A stretch of 64,000 nucleotides of DNA, taken from NCBI GenBank assembly GCA_030158485.1, contig JAOASS010000009.1:1-64000 (forward strand). The letters run 5' to 3'. A program made the translations under genes and the position numbers. Within the stretch, counting starts at the first letter, position 1, and each line of letters starts with the position of its first letter. The notes beneath the pieces are model-generated. The model saw only the letters and a list, made by a program, of their open reading frames with translations, was not told the DNA's origin and did not search any database. The stretch comes from Pseudobdellovibrionaceae bacterium. Lineage in GTDB: Bacteria; Bdellovibrionota; Bdellovibrionia; Bdellovibrionales; Bdellovibrionaceae. Of this stretch, positions 17,830 through 27,307 are shown piece by piece.

Positions 17830-19239
17830 CTAAAGAAAATCTTCTTGGCCATGCGGTGGGCGAAGACCTTTTTTCTTAATTTTTTCAACAAGTGTTGTAC
17901 GGTTGAGTCGAAGCAAAGCGGCCGCTTGATTGCGGTTCCAACCCGTTTTTTCAAGAGCTTTCAAAATTAAACTATTTTCAAAAGCGTCGACAGCAGTGTT
18001 GAAATCCATGCCTTCTTCTGGAATATCCATTCGTGAAGAAGTGATTGTTTGTGTCGGACTTTGTGCCCGATATTTGATTGGCAAATCTATGACATCAACA
18101 ATACCAGAGCCTTTTAAGATCGTCAGACGCTCAACCAGATTTTCTAATTCGCGAATATTACCCGGCCAGTTGTAATGACCTAAACAATCTAAAGCGTCAT
18201 TTGTAAAGCCAGCTAAAATTCGGCCTTTTGATTTTCCGTAAAGATCTAAAAAATGACTTAAGAGCAAAGGAACGTCACTTCTTCGTTCGCGTAGAGCAGG
18301 AATATGGATCGGAATAACATTCAGGCGGTAAAAAAGGTCTTCCCTGAATCTTCCTGTGGTCACGGCTTTTTCAAGATCAATATTAGTCGCCGCAATAACA
18401 CGAACGTTCACTTGTACGGTTTTTGTAGAACCAACAGGTTCAAAACAACGTTCCTGCAAAGCACGAAGAATTTTAACTTGCAAAGTCGGCTCAAGATCAC
18501 CGATTTCATCTAAAAATAATGTTCCTCCATCGGCTAGCTCAAAGCGTCCCACGCGATTTGAAATTGCACCGGTAAAGGCCCCTTTGATGTGACCAAACAG
18601 TTCACTTTCTAGCAATTCGGCAGGAATGGCGCCGCAGTTAATTGGTATGAATGGACCTGTCGACCGAGAAGAGCTAAAATGAATAGCACGGGCAACTAAT
18701 TCCTTGCCTGTACCTGATTCGCCTGTGACAAGAACCGTTGATTCAGAATCTGCGACTCTTTCAACAAGATCTAAGCAATGACGAATTCCTTCCGAGCTTC
18801 CAATAATTTGATCAAATTTATGTTTTGTTTTCAATGCTGATTTTAACTGCTGATTTTCTTGAGCTAATTTTTTGTGTGTCATAGCTTTATCAACGAGGCT
18901 CATCAGTTCTTCAATATTGAAAGGCTTTGTGACAAAATGAAAAGCACCCTTTTGAGTTGCTTTGATCGCCGTTTCGATACTTCCATGGCCCGTTAGAATA
19001 ATAATTTCGCAGTTGGGATGCATTTTTTGAAGCACATCCATAAATTCGAGTCCATCGCCGTCAGGTAAATTCAAATCAATCAAAGCCAAATCAAGTGACG
19101 AATCTCCTTGGATGACAACTTTAGCTTCTTCGATTCGATTGGCAGTGATGACATTATAACCTTTGCGATCAAGCATTCTGAATAAAGCTGTTCTCAGACT
19201 TGATTCATCCTCAACGATTAAAATACGGCTTGTTTTCAT
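17830..19239 (-). CDS. NtrC-family sigma-54 response regulator
   Basis: Three domains: receiver (residues 1-120, phospho-acceptor Asp55 in LALIDLNLPDG), sigma-54 AAA+ (about 140-370, with GESGTGKE, ELFGHIKGAFTGA, GGTLFLDEIGDL and NWPGNIRELEN) and a Fis-type helix-turn-helix at the C-terminus (NRNQAAALLRLNRTTLVEKI). The GAFTGA loop is intact, so it should activate sigma-54 polymerase. Met at 19239 is chosen because a GGAAGGAAGG sequence sits just upstream. The upstream histidine kinase gene is its likely partner. A separate sigma-70-like promoter lies between the two genes. Confidence 0.93.
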   Translation of the reverse strand: MKTSRILIVEDESSLRTALFRMLDRKGYNVITANRIEEAKVVIQGDSSLDLALIDLNLPDGDGLEFMDVLQKMHPNCEIIILTGHGSIETAIKATQKGAFHFVTKPFNIEELMSLVDKAMTHKKLAQENQQLKSALKTKHKFDQIIGSSEGIRHCLDLVERVADSESTVLVTGESGTGKELVARAIHFSSSRSTGPFIPINCGAIPAELLESELFGHIKGAFTGAISNRVGRFELADGGTLFLDEIGDLEPTLQVKILRALQERCFEPVGSTKTVQVNVRVIAATNIDLEKAVTTGRFREDLFYRLNVIPIHIPALRERRSDVPLLLSHFLDLYGKSKGRILAGFTNDALDCLGHYNWPGNIRELENLVERLTILKGSGIVDVIDLPIKYRAQSPTQTITSSRMDIPEEGMDFNTAVDAFENSLILKALEKTGWNRNQAAALLRLNRTTLVEKIKKKGLRPPHGQEDFL

Positions 19240-19273
19240 GAACCTTCCTTCCATGGTGGGTTCTAGTCAGCTT

Positions 19274-19303
19274 AGTATAATGAAAATTTGACGGGACTGT
19301 CAA
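19274..19303 (-). promoter_or_regulatory. Candidate sigma-70 promoter for the NtrC-family regulator
   Basis: On the minus strand TTGACA (19303-19298) is followed after 18 bases by TATACT (19279-19274), 35 bases before the regulator start codon. The -35 overlaps a short TTTGAC/GTCAAA inverted repeat. It would allow the regulator to be made independently of the kinase. Confidence 0.5.
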
Positions 19304-19317
19304 AAAAACCGCGTGGA

Positions 19318-21117
19318 TTAAGGCTTTCGTGCCGGTCGAGTATCTCGGGGGAAGGAAATTTTTGCCCGCAAGCCTCGACCATGGACGCGTTCAAATTGTA
19401 ATTCTCCGTGTAGTTCTTCCAAAATCTTTTTAAAGCTTGCGGGAGTTTGCTCTTCAATCAAATTGGCATCTACTTCTAAAATCCATTGAATTTCAGTCGT
19501 ACTTTCGGAAAGTGAAAATAAAATTTCGTTTCTCACGTTGGGATCTTCTGTTCGAATGCGGTCTAAAGCTTGAACTGCCCAAAGACCCAGAGTTTTCCAT
19601 ACACTCAAGAGCCAAGACGGTTTTGTTTTATAAATGATAGGCTTGTCACTAAGCAGTGAACGAATTTTAAGTCCTTTGGTTCGTGTGGGAACTTCTAAAA
19701 TTTTGATGAACTTTTGCATGAGCTCAACTAAATCAACTTCAGTTTCAGGATCAAGGCTTGGATCCCGCGCGTAGACAAGAAGATTTTGGACAATGTCGCG
19801 ACATTTTAAAATCCCTTTTTCGATTTCAACGATATCAGGATAAATCGGGTCGTCAGATTTTAAATCACCTTTTAACATTTGTGCGAAAGTCAGAAGTCCT
19901 GCTAAAGGATTATTCAGTTCGTGGGCCAGTGAGCTACTGACTGTTCCCATTTCTATCAGCCTTGAAGTTTCAAGCCAGCGGCGCTGTAATTCGATACTCT
20001 CGGTGATGTCCCGGTAAAAGTGGGCATAAACAGCTTGTGGAACAGACTCAATTTTTTGGCCTCTGACTTCCCAAATACTTGTTTCATGCTGAACTTGAAA
20101 AACTTGTCCTAGCTGACAGCCAGGGCAGGGGCTTGATCGTTTGAAAAGAAGCTCATAACATTTAGGTTTTGAATCAATTTCAATTTTTTGATTTGATTGA
20201 ATCACATTAAAATTCTGATCTAGCAAAATGAGTGGATCAGATAAGGATTCAAAAGTTTTTTCCCATTGGTGACGAATTGAAACAAGATTTTCAAGTTCAC
20301 GAATCGCATCTAAAGATAATGAAAGTGATTCTGCAATTTGCATTAGGTAATCATTTTCATCTTTTGTAAAAGTATGAGCTTGTGACGCCATCAAAAATAA
20401 GGAGCCTATTTTTTCAGATCCTCTATGTAAAAAGAGACGATGAACTTGGTAATCTAATTTCTTTCTAATTTCTAAGCTAAAAAGATCATCTTCAGATTTT
20501 TGAATAATTTTAATCCACTGGATATCAAAAACTCGAGATAAATTTTCTGTTAGAAGAATTTCTAAATCATTTAATGTTCTAACTGAAGGCAACTGCATCA
20601 GAAGTTTTTGAAAAGCTTCGACTCTTTCATAACTGATAAAAAGTTTTCTTCTTGTTTCAGTTAAGTAGCGGGCTCTTTTTTCAACTCTCATTTCAAGTTC
20701 ATTTTGTAAAGAAATGAGTTTTTCGGATTCTTCTCTTTGTAAGAGCGAAAGCATTTCGATTTGTCGAGCTGATTGAACTTCAGAAGAACATTCAATTAAA
20801 TATTGTTGCAATCGATCGTCTGCAGGTGAATGCACAAAATGACGAATTGGAAATGTTTTATTGATTGCATGTAGTTTTTCCAGCAAAAAGTCTTCAGGAC
20901 ATTCGACTATCAGTTGCAGGAATTGATTTTTCTTTTTCCACGATTCGTAGACTTCTTTAAATGAGGGATCAAATAAATACGAAATTGACAAAAGCACAAC
21001 ATCATATTCTCGATCTCGGGCAAAATCTAAACCTTTTGCGGAATCGGCACCCCATTCGTTTATAAAACTTTGATTCCAATTTCCGATCATTAAAATCTGA
21101 GAATCTACAGTCGACAT
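19318..21117 (-). CDS. Sensor histidine kinase with an eroded ATPase domain
   Basis: No transmembrane segment is seen, so probably cytoplasmic. In order: a receiver-like alpha/beta region (1-110), a coiled coil (115-165), a GAF-like region (175-275), a PAS-like region (285-375) with a CPGC pair at 331-334, a HisKA domain with SSLAHELNNPLAG (His399) and a C-terminal ATPase-like region. The last lacks a clear N-box Asn pair and the DxGxG motif; only a GRGLRAKISFP-like G2 end is seen. The first 13 bases overlap the HAD gene, and the NtrC-family regulator follows. Confidence 0.82.
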   Translation of the reverse strand: MSTVDSQILMIGNWNQSFINEWGADSAKGLDFARDREYDVVLLSISYLFDPSFKEVYESWKKKNQFLQLIVECPEDFLLEKLHAINKTFPIRHFVHSPADDRLQQYLIECSSEVQSARQIEMLSLLQREESEKLISLQNELEMRVEKRARYLTETRRKLFISYERVEAFQKLLMQLPSVRTLNDLEILLTENLSRVFDIQWIKIIQKSEDDLFSLEIRKKLDYQVHRLFLHRGSEKIGSLFLMASQAHTFTKDENDYLMQIAESLSLSLDAIRELENLVSIRHQWEKTFESLSDPLILLDQNFNVIQSNQKIEIDSKPKCYELLFKRSSPCPGCQLGQVFQVQHETSIWEVRGQKIESVPQAVYAHFYRDITESIELQRRWLETSRLIEMGTVSSSLAHELNNPLAGLLTFAQMLKGDLKSDDPIYPDIVEIEKGILKCRDIVQNLLVYARDPSLDPETEVDLVELMQKFIKILEVPTRTKGLKIRSLLSDKPIIYKTKPSWLLSVWKTLGLWAVQALDRIRTEDPNVRNEILFSLSESTTEIQWILEVDANLIEEQTPASFKKILEELHGELQFERVHGRGLRAKISFPRDTRPARKP

Positions 21118-21785
21118 GTTGCGATGAGCTCCTGATGTTTTTCGACGGTAAAATCTGGAATTTCAAATTTATTTCGAGTCACTTCTCCGACGTGTTCGCC
21201 ATACTTGAAGTAGCAAGTTAAACAGCCCAGTTCTTTTGCGTCATGAATTTCTTGAGACAGTCTGTTGCCAATTGAAATGAGTTCTTCAGGCTTTAGATTA
21301 AGACTTTTTAGAATATCTTCAAAAGCAATTCGTTTTCTTTCTTTTTTGAAACCATCAAGTACGTATACTTTTTGCAGCAGTTTTTCGACACCAGTGGCTT
21401 GAATTTTCCTTTTTTGTGTTTGTACGGCACCTGACGTAACGACAAATATTTTATATTTGTCCTTCAAGCGGATCAGATTTTCTTGAGCCCCAGCTAACAA
21501 ATCAAGATGAGCAGGAATCGGAGGATTATAAAAAGCTTCGCTGCCAGCGTCGCCCATTTTTAAATTGGAAACGGAATGACCGTATTTTTCTGCAATAAAT
21601 TGAAAAATAATTTGATGCTTCATTGATAAAGCACCTTTTTTACGTTCTGCTTCAAAAGTTTTAAAGTCAATCGAAAGACCTTTTGCTACCATGGCTTGAT
21701 AAGCAGCAAGCGATGCCATGGGCACAAGTAATCCAGTCGTATCAAGAAGCGTATCATCGAGATCAAATGCAATGGCTTTAATCAT
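21105..21785 (-). CDS. HAD-superfamily hydrolase
   Basis: N-terminal motif I FDLDDTLLD (Asp8 nucleophile, Asp10 acid), motif II VVTSGA, a conserved lysine in the KKERKRIAFEDIL segment, and motif III/IV around LISIGNRLSQEIHDAKELG. The cap region lies between. Motif IV is unusual, with GNRLSQEIHDA where GDxxxxDI is expected. Probably a small-molecule phosphatase (phosphoglycolate-phosphatase-like). Overlaps the MpaA-like gene upstream by 4 bases and the kinase gene downstream by 13 bases. Confidence 0.8.
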   Translation of the reverse strand: MIKAIAFDLDDTLLDTTGLLVPMASLAAYQAMVAKGLSIDFKTFEAERKKGALSMKHQIIFQFIAEKYGHSVSNLKMGDAGSEAFYNPPIPAHLDLLAGAQENLIRLKDKYKIFVVTSGAVQTQKRKIQATGVEKLLQKVYVLDGFKKERKRIAFEDILKSLNLKPEELISIGNRLSQEIHDAKELGCLTCYFKYGEHVGEVTRNKFEIPDFTVEKHQELIATCRL

Positions 21786-22495
21786 TTTAATTTTCCCTGT
21801 ATGAGTCCAATCAGTCCCTCGTTAAAGTGAGACCAAACATTTTCAAGAGGTTCTGCTTCTTGTTCTTCAATGCAAACAACAGGAATTTTATGTTCGAGCC
21901 AACCGTATTGTCCTAAACTTCCTGGGGTCGGATACCCAATATCAGGATGCGAATCATAGTGATTTCCTTGGGTCAAGAATTCGGCGTAAGCTTGGCCTGT
22001 TTCTCCCGTGTAGACTACGCAAGGCTTCCAAGAGTGAAAATGAATAATCACACACGGTTTTGATTGTGATATCAAGTTAACAAGACCTTGAGTTTCAACT
22101 TCGCTTGCAGCTTGGGGTCCTGGATAGTAGCGGTTTTTTTCATCAGAAAAAGTCCAATCAGAAGATGGAAAATTACGATTCAGATCCACACCTTGAGAGT
22201 TTGTGCGTTGATTTTTCTGAAAGCCGTCGACATTCAGGCATGGAATTAGGATCCAAGGGTGATCATTTTCTGTTGAGTGTGTTTTAAGCCACAAAAGAAA
22301 GTCTTCTGCTAAACGAACACCTTCGGGCTCGTCACCATGAACTCCACCGACAAAAAGATAAGGTTTCACATCTTTTCGATGTAAATTTTGAAATAGGCTA
22401 ACAGATCTCCCTGTTGCTGTTTTCACCCACTGGGGCATCTGTTCAATCCAGGGATTGTCGTATTTAAGAATTTTTCCTTGCATAGTCTCATTCAA
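21782..22495 (-). CDS. mpaA: M14-family zinc carboxypeptidase, MpaA-like murein peptide amidase
   Basis: Zinc ligands and substrate residues: GGVHGDEPEG (His53, Glu56), NSQGVDLNRNFPSSDW (Asn-Arg pair), FHSW (His154 region) and a Glu at about 210 as general base. The NVDG...GVDLNRNFP arrangement resembles E. coli MpaA, which cuts the gamma-D-Glu-meso-Dap bond during murein peptide recycling. Length of 237 residues is compact and no signal peptide is seen, fitting a cytoplasmic recycling enzyme. A generic M14 peptidase is the alternative. Confidence 0.72.
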   Translation of the reverse strand: MNETMQGKILKYDNPWIEQMPQWVKTATGRSVSLFQNLHRKDVKPYLFVGGVHGDEPEGVRLAEDFLLWLKTHSTENDHPWILIPCLNVDGFQKNQRTNSQGVDLNRNFPSSDWTFSDEKNRYYPGPQAASEVETQGLVNLISQSKPCVIIHFHSWKPCVVYTGETGQAYAEFLTQGNHYDSHPDIGYPTPGSLGQYGWLEHKIPVVCIEEQEAEPLENVWSHFNEGLIGLIQGKLK

Positions 22496-22506
22496 ACTGA
22501 TTTTTT

Positions 22507-22552
22507 GTAGAAAGGAAAGAGCGTAAAAGTTGCATCAGCGATGACTTTCTAC
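22507..22552 (+). repeat. Inverted repeat in the glmU leader
   Basis: GTAGAAAG (22507-22514) and CTTTCTAC (22545-22552) are perfect complements with a 30-base loop. The right arm ends directly before the AGGAG ribosome site (22554-22558) of glmU. Could form a leader hairpin, or be an operator in the divergent glmU/mpaA region. Confidence 0.35.
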
Positions 22553-22568
22553 CAGGAGAGATATAAAG

Positions 22569-24002
22569 ATGTCGGAAACACTCATTCAAGAAAAAGTCCT
22601 CAAAACTAAAGCGGCTCCTATTACGGCTATTATCTTAGCAGCTGGTAAGGGCACGCGCATGATGTCCCCTTTGCCCAAAGTTCTTCATCCTGTTGCCGGG
22701 CAGCCTATGATTCTGAGAAGTATTCAGGCGGCTCGTGGCGCTGGAGCCTCTGAAATCAGATTAATTGTGGGGCATGGCCAAAATTTAGTCAGAAATGTCG
22801 TAGAAAGTACGGGCGTGATTTGTTTTGAACAAAAAGAACAACTTGGAACTGCAAACGCGGTGAAGTCAGCTGATATTGAAAACCTCGAGGGTGAAGTTTT
22901 AATCATGAACGGTGATCATCCATTGGTTGAAGCTCAAGATTTAAAAAATCTTCTCGATAATTTTCGTGAACTTAAAGCTGATATTGCAGTTGTGACTGCG
23001 ATTGTTAAAAAGCCAGGAGACTTGGGACGTATTGTCAGACAAAAGGGTGTTTTGAAGGCCATCGTCGAAGCTCGAGACGCTTCACCTGCAACTTTGGGCA
23101 TTCGTGAAATCAACACTGGTTTTTATATTATGAAAGCGGAACTTCTTAAAAATTTATTGCCTGAAATTAAAAATAATAACACCAAAGGTGAATACTACTT
23201 AACAGACTTGATTACTTTGGCACAAGAAAATGAATACCGAATAGAAGCGATTTGTGGGAGTAGGCGAATTGCCCATGGTGTTAATAATCAAGCTGAATTA
23301 TCAAAAGCGACAAAATATCTTTTCAAGAAAAAAGCTGAAAAATTAATGGAAGACGGGGTCCTCATGATCGATGCAGATTCCGTGTATATTGAAGAATCCG
23401 TCAAAGTAGCAGCCGGCAGTGTCATTTATCCCAATGTTTTTTTGCGGGGCCGAACTGAAATCGGGGCTTTTTGTGTTTTAGAGCCTCAAGTCTATATTTC
23501 TGATTGCGTGATTGGTCAGAGTGTTCAAATCAAGCAGGGATCGTATTTGGAAAAAAGTGAAATTCATCATAATTGTAGTGTGGGTCCTTATGCTAGACTT
23601 CGTCCTGAAACACTGTTGAAAGAAGAAGCGCATATTGGAAATTTTGTGGAACTTAAAAAAACAGTTTTTGGTAAAAAATCAAAAGCAGGACATTTAGCTT
23701 ATATTGGCGATGCCGAAATTGGTGATGAATGTAATATTGGTTGCGGTGCGATCACAGTGAATTATTCAGCAGATAAGAAAAAATATAAAACTAAAATTGG
23801 GAACAAAGTTTTTGTTGGAAGTGATGTCCAGTTGATTGCTCCTATCGAAATTGGTGACGAAGCGATTTTAGGTGCAGGATCTGTTTTGACAAAATCGGTT
23901 CCTGCTCGAGCGCTGGCCGTTGCGCGCGGTAAACAATTTATAAAAGAAAACTATGTGGCAGCCGATGGTCAAACTTCTTCATCAGATAAAAAGGAAATTT
24001 AA
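22569..24002 (+). CDS. glmU: Bifunctional GlcNAc-1-P uridylyltransferase / GlcN-1-P acetyltransferase
   Basis: Makes UDP-GlcNAc for peptidoglycan and LPS. N-terminal nucleotidyltransferase: LAAGKGTRMMSPLPKVLHPVAG (about residues 23-45) with NGDHPL as the metal site (usual GDxPL). The C-terminal half is a left-handed beta helix of hexapeptide repeats (from about 260) with the acetyltransferase region RLRPETLL, HIGNFVELK and GHLAYIGDAEIG. An N-terminal extension of about 17 residues precedes the first strand. AGGAG ribosome site 10 bases upstream. glmS follows after three bases. Confidence 0.95.
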   Translation: MSETLIQEKVLKTKAAPITAIILAAGKGTRMMSPLPKVLHPVAGQPMILRSIQAARGAGASEIRLIVGHGQNLVRNVVESTGVICFEQKEQLGTANAVKSADIENLEGEVLIMNGDHPLVEAQDLKNLLDNFRELKADIAVVTAIVKKPGDLGRIVRQKGVLKAIVEARDASPATLGIREINTGFYIMKAELLKNLLPEIKNNNTKGEYYLTDLITLAQENEYRIEAICGSRRIAHGVNNQAELSKATKYLFKKKAEKLMEDGVLMIDADSVYIEESVKVAAGSVIYPNVFLRGRTEIGAFCVLEPQVYISDCVIGQSVQIKQGSYLEKSEIHHNCSVGPYARLRPETLLKEEAHIGNFVELKKTVFGKKSKAGHLAYIGDAEIGDECNIGCGAITVNYSADKKKYKTKIGNKVFVGSDVQLIAPIEIGDEAILGAGSVLTKSVPARALAVARGKQFIKENYVAADGQTSSSDKKEI

Positions 24003-24005
24003 TTT

Positions 24006-25847
24006 ATGTGTGGTATCGTCGGTTATTTAGGACCTTTAAATCCAAAAGACGTTATTCTTCAAGGGCTTAAAAAGTTGGAATACCGAGGTTATGACAGCGC
24101 CGGCGTGGCGATTCTTCATCATGGAAAAGCAAAACAAGTTCGAGCACCGGGCAAGCTATCGGCCTTGGAAGATAAATTAAAAAATGAAACTTTTGATGGT
24201 CATTTGGGTATTGGGCATACTCGTTGGGCGACTCATGGAGCCCCAACGGAAACTAATGCTCATCCGCATCAAGTCGATGGAATCAGTCTTGTTCACAACG
24301 GAATAATTGAAAACTATCAAGATATTCGCGAAACTTTAATTAAAAGCGGAGCTCAAATTTTATCTGATACGGATTCGGAACTTGTTGCACACTTGATAGC
24401 TCGTGAAGTGAAAAAAACAAAAAATCTTTATTTGGCTGTAGAACATATTTTGCCTGAACTTCGGGGTGCTTTTTCGATTGTCGCTATTTGGAATGAAGCC
24501 CCAGACGAAATGGTGGCATTCAAAGATGGCCCACCACTTGTGGTTGGTATTGGTGAAAAACAAGCTTTTGTTGCGAGTGATGTTCAAGCTCTTTTAAATT
24601 ACACGAAAAAATTTATCTATTTAGAAGATCGTGAAATCGTCAGTATCAAAGGTGACAAAATTGAAATTTTCACTGCGCAAGGTGCTCCCATTATAAAAAA
24701 AGTAACCGAAATCAACTGGAACCCTGAAATGGTTGAAAAGCAGGGTTTCGCGCACTTTATGCTTAAAGAAATTTATGAACAACCACGTTCGGTTGCGGCG
24801 GCTCTTGAACCCCACACAAATGCCCAGACTCATGAAGTCCATCTCAAAACCGAAGGCTTGGGTTCAGCAGAATTTTCAGATCTTTTGAAAAAAACAAAGC
24901 GGTTTTGTATTGTGGCTTGTGGAACTAGCTTCTATGCAGCTCAAGTCGCAAAATACTTAATAGAAACTTTGGCTCAAGTTCCCGTTGATATCGATGTCGC
25001 CAGTGAATTTCGCTATCGGTCGCCTGTTTTAGAAAAAGACACTTTATTTATGACGATTTCTCAAAGTGGAGAAACTGCGGACACATTGGCCGCATTACGT
25101 TTAGCAAAAGAAAAGGGTCTTCAAATCCTCAGTCTTTGTAATGTGAAGAATTCAACAATCGATCGCGAAGCCCATATTAAACTTTACATGTTGAGTGGCC
25201 CAGAAATTGGAGTAGCCAGCACAAAAGCTTTTACTTCAACACTGACTGTTCTTTCTTGTTTGTCTTTGCAGTGGGCCAAGTCGAAAGGAACTCTTTTAAA
25301 AGCAGATGAAAAAGAAATGGTTCAAGCTTTGTTGGCAGCGCCGGCTCAGCTAGAAGTTGTTTTAGCCTACGATAAATATTTTAAAGAAACTGCTCAGAAG
25401 TTAAAAAATTATCGTGGATTTTTGTACATGGGTCGTGGTCTTTCTTATCCGATCGCAATGGAAGGCGCTTTAAAAATGAAAGAGCTCGCTTATCTTCATG
25501 CGGAAGGATATGCGGCCGGTGAAATGAAGCATGGCCCTTTGGCTTTGATCGATAATCGTATGGCCATCGTGATGCTTTGTCCGAAAGATCAATGGTATGA
25601 AAAAACTTTTTCAAATCTAGAAGAAGCGAAAGCTCGCGGTGGGGAAGTTTTAGCATTGGGCACTGGTGAAGATGAAAATCTGAAAAGAAAAAGTCACTTC
25701 TACTTAGCACTGCCAAAAGCCCACTGGATCGTCAACCCACTCCTTTCAACTATTCCGTTGCAGCTGATGGCTTATCATTTAGCTTTTCAGTTAGGATATG
25801 ACGTTGACCAGCCCAGAAACCTAGCAAAATCCGTCACCGTCGAATAA
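24006..25847 (+). CDS. glmS: Glucosamine-6-phosphate synthase
   Basis: Glutamine-dependent conversion of fructose-6-P to glucosamine-6-P. Cys2 after Met is the glutaminase nucleophile (MCGIVGYLG), followed by YRGYDSAGVA, GHTRWATHG and VHNGIIENY. Two SIS sugar-isomerase domains follow (CGTSFYAAQ, ISQSGETADTLAAL, GRGLSYPIAMEGALKMKE) and the C-terminus ends DQPRNLAKSVTVE as in the family. AAGGAAA ribosome site at the end of glmU. The 3-base gap leaves no room for a glmS ribozyme. Confidence 0.96.
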   Translation: MCGIVGYLGPLNPKDVILQGLKKLEYRGYDSAGVAILHHGKAKQVRAPGKLSALEDKLKNETFDGHLGIGHTRWATHGAPTETNAHPHQVDGISLVHNGIIENYQDIRETLIKSGAQILSDTDSELVAHLIAREVKKTKNLYLAVEHILPELRGAFSIVAIWNEAPDEMVAFKDGPPLVVGIGEKQAFVASDVQALLNYTKKFIYLEDREIVSIKGDKIEIFTAQGAPIIKKVTEINWNPEMVEKQGFAHFMLKEIYEQPRSVAAALEPHTNAQTHEVHLKTEGLGSAEFSDLLKKTKRFCIVACGTSFYAAQVAKYLIETLAQVPVDIDVASEFRYRSPVLEKDTLFMTISQSGETADTLAALRLAKEKGLQILSLCNVKNSTIDREAHIKLYMLSGPEIGVASTKAFTSTLTVLSCLSLQWAKSKGTLLKADEKEMVQALLAAPAQLEVVLAYDKYFKETAQKLKNYRGFLYMGRGLSYPIAMEGALKMKELAYLHAEGYAAGEMKHGPLALIDNRMAIVMLCPKDQWYEKTFSNLEEAKARGGEVLALGTGEDENLKRKSHFYLALPKAHWIVNPLLSTIPLQLMAYHLAFQLGYDVDQPRNLAKSVTVE

Positions 25848-25919
25848 AAGGCACCCACTCACTTACCAGTAGGCGTCGCGTTAATTGTGATGTGTTTTGT
25901 GGTCAGATATACTGGTTGG

Positions 25920-27227
25920 TTATCGAGCCAAACTTAAAAGTTGGTAATAGGATTGAGTTCTTTTAACGAAGTCCAAAGTTTCATTGCCGCGTGCGCAGCC
26001 GTAGGGAAGTTCTTCGCACACGCTGGGATCTTCAAGCTTTGGTAAAAAACTTTCAATATTCTGCCATTGGTGATGGTTAAGGCCTTTTTGTTTTAAAATT
26101 TCCATCACATCAAACATATGTGCGATGCCCGCATTGTAGGAAGCCAAAGTAACCAACATGCGATCACGCGGATTGCGTATTTCAGCCCACTCTTCCCAAA
26201 GGTGTTTTAAGTAACGAGATCCTCCCCAAATGCTCTGGAAAGGGTCTTCGCGGTCACTGACGCCCATATGTTCTGCGGTTTGCTTCGTTAGCTGCATTAA
26301 ACCTTTAACGCCGGTATAGCTGACAGCAGAGTGATTCCATTTAGATTCTTGAAACGCGACTGCTGCCAGTAAAGTCCATGGAAGTTTTACTTCCAATGCC
26401 ACTTCTTGAAAAGCTGATTGATACAGTTTGAAATCCATATTCAGACCACGAAATAAAGACCGTATTTCATAAGGTCCCAACGTTTTGAGGGAATTTTCAA
26501 AACGATGATTCACATTGGTCAATTCTCCGTTACGAGAAGCTTTATGGTACCAAGAGTTCAGCAAATTTTGCAGATCAATATTTGTATGGCGAATTTGCCA
26601 AGCGTAGTGAAAGCGTGTAGGGATTTCTCCCACTTTTACAATATTAAAATAAGGTTGAGTCGCAAAAAGTCCTTCTTGTAGTTCGGAAACTAAACAATCA
26701 AATTTTTTATTTTGAATGTCTTTGATTTCTTTTTGCATGGGCCATCGAGCTTCAACTAGTTTAAGATCGGCAAGATCCCGGTCATCTGTGACTTTGAGTT
26801 GCCGATGGCAAAAAAGTCCATTCCGAATTTCTTCGAATAAAGGGCCAAGAACAACTCCTTCTAAATCAAGATGCTGTCTAGAAATAATAATTTGTCCGCG
26901 TCCGCGATGGAAAGCTTTTATTAAATCTTCAGATTTTTTGAAGACGATCGTTCTTATTTTTAAACCCGTGTATTTCGCAAATATTTCTAAGCGTTCTTGA
27001 TCTACGCCCCATTGAGAACCGGTGCGATCTTTTAATGATGTTAAAGGGTTTTCAAGAATCAGAATTTCAACCGGCTGCAAACTTTGAACGCGCTTCAGAG
27101 CTTCTGATTCTTGGAACGGGAGTAAATCAAATCCAGATGTTGCCATCAAAATAGTGACAAGAAGTAAAACTAAGCCACCGGTTGATTTATTGATGAGATT
27201 TTGACGCATTAGCGTAATTTCATTCAT
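25920..27227 (-). CDS. mltF: Lytic transglycosylase, MltF-like
   Basis: N-terminal membrane anchor or signal (GLVLLLVTILMATSG), then a periplasmic solute-binding-protein-like domain (about 50-250). The C-terminal SLT domain contains AAVAFQESKWNHSAVSYTGVKG..MQLT, with the catalytic Glu at about 293, and ends with LASYNAGIAHM. This two-domain plan matches MltF, a murein-cleaving enzyme. The last residues differ from E. coli. A start at Met7 is possible; no good ribosome site is seen for either. Same strand as trmFO, 80 bases downstream of it. Confidence 0.87.
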   Translation of the reverse strand: MNEITLMRQNLINKSTGGLVLLLVTILMATSGFDLLPFQESEALKRVQSLQPVEILILENPLTSLKDRTGSQWGVDQERLEIFAKYTGLKIRTIVFKKSEDLIKAFHRGRGQIIISRQHLDLEGVVLGPLFEEIRNGLFCHRQLKVTDDRDLADLKLVEARWPMQKEIKDIQNKKFDCLVSELQEGLFATQPYFNIVKVGEIPTRFHYAWQIRHTNIDLQNLLNSWYHKASRNGELTNVNHRFENSLKTLGPYEIRSLFRGLNMDFKLYQSAFQEVALEVKLPWTLLAAVAFQESKWNHSAVSYTGVKGLMQLTKQTAEHMGVSDREDPFQSIWGGSRYLKHLWEEWAEIRNPRDRMLVTLASYNAGIAHMFDVMEILKQKGLNHHQWQNIESFLPKLEDPSVCEELPYGCARGNETLDFVKRTQSYYQLLSLAR

Positions 27228-27307
27228 AACTGTGGGCTGGGTTTACTGCCGATACTTACGCCTAGCAAGACGCAACGCTCGGATTCAGTGATATTTTGAA
27301 AAATTTG

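Noticed and set aside
24003-24005. glmS ribozyme
   Set aside because: The glmU-glmS gap is three bases, too short for the element.
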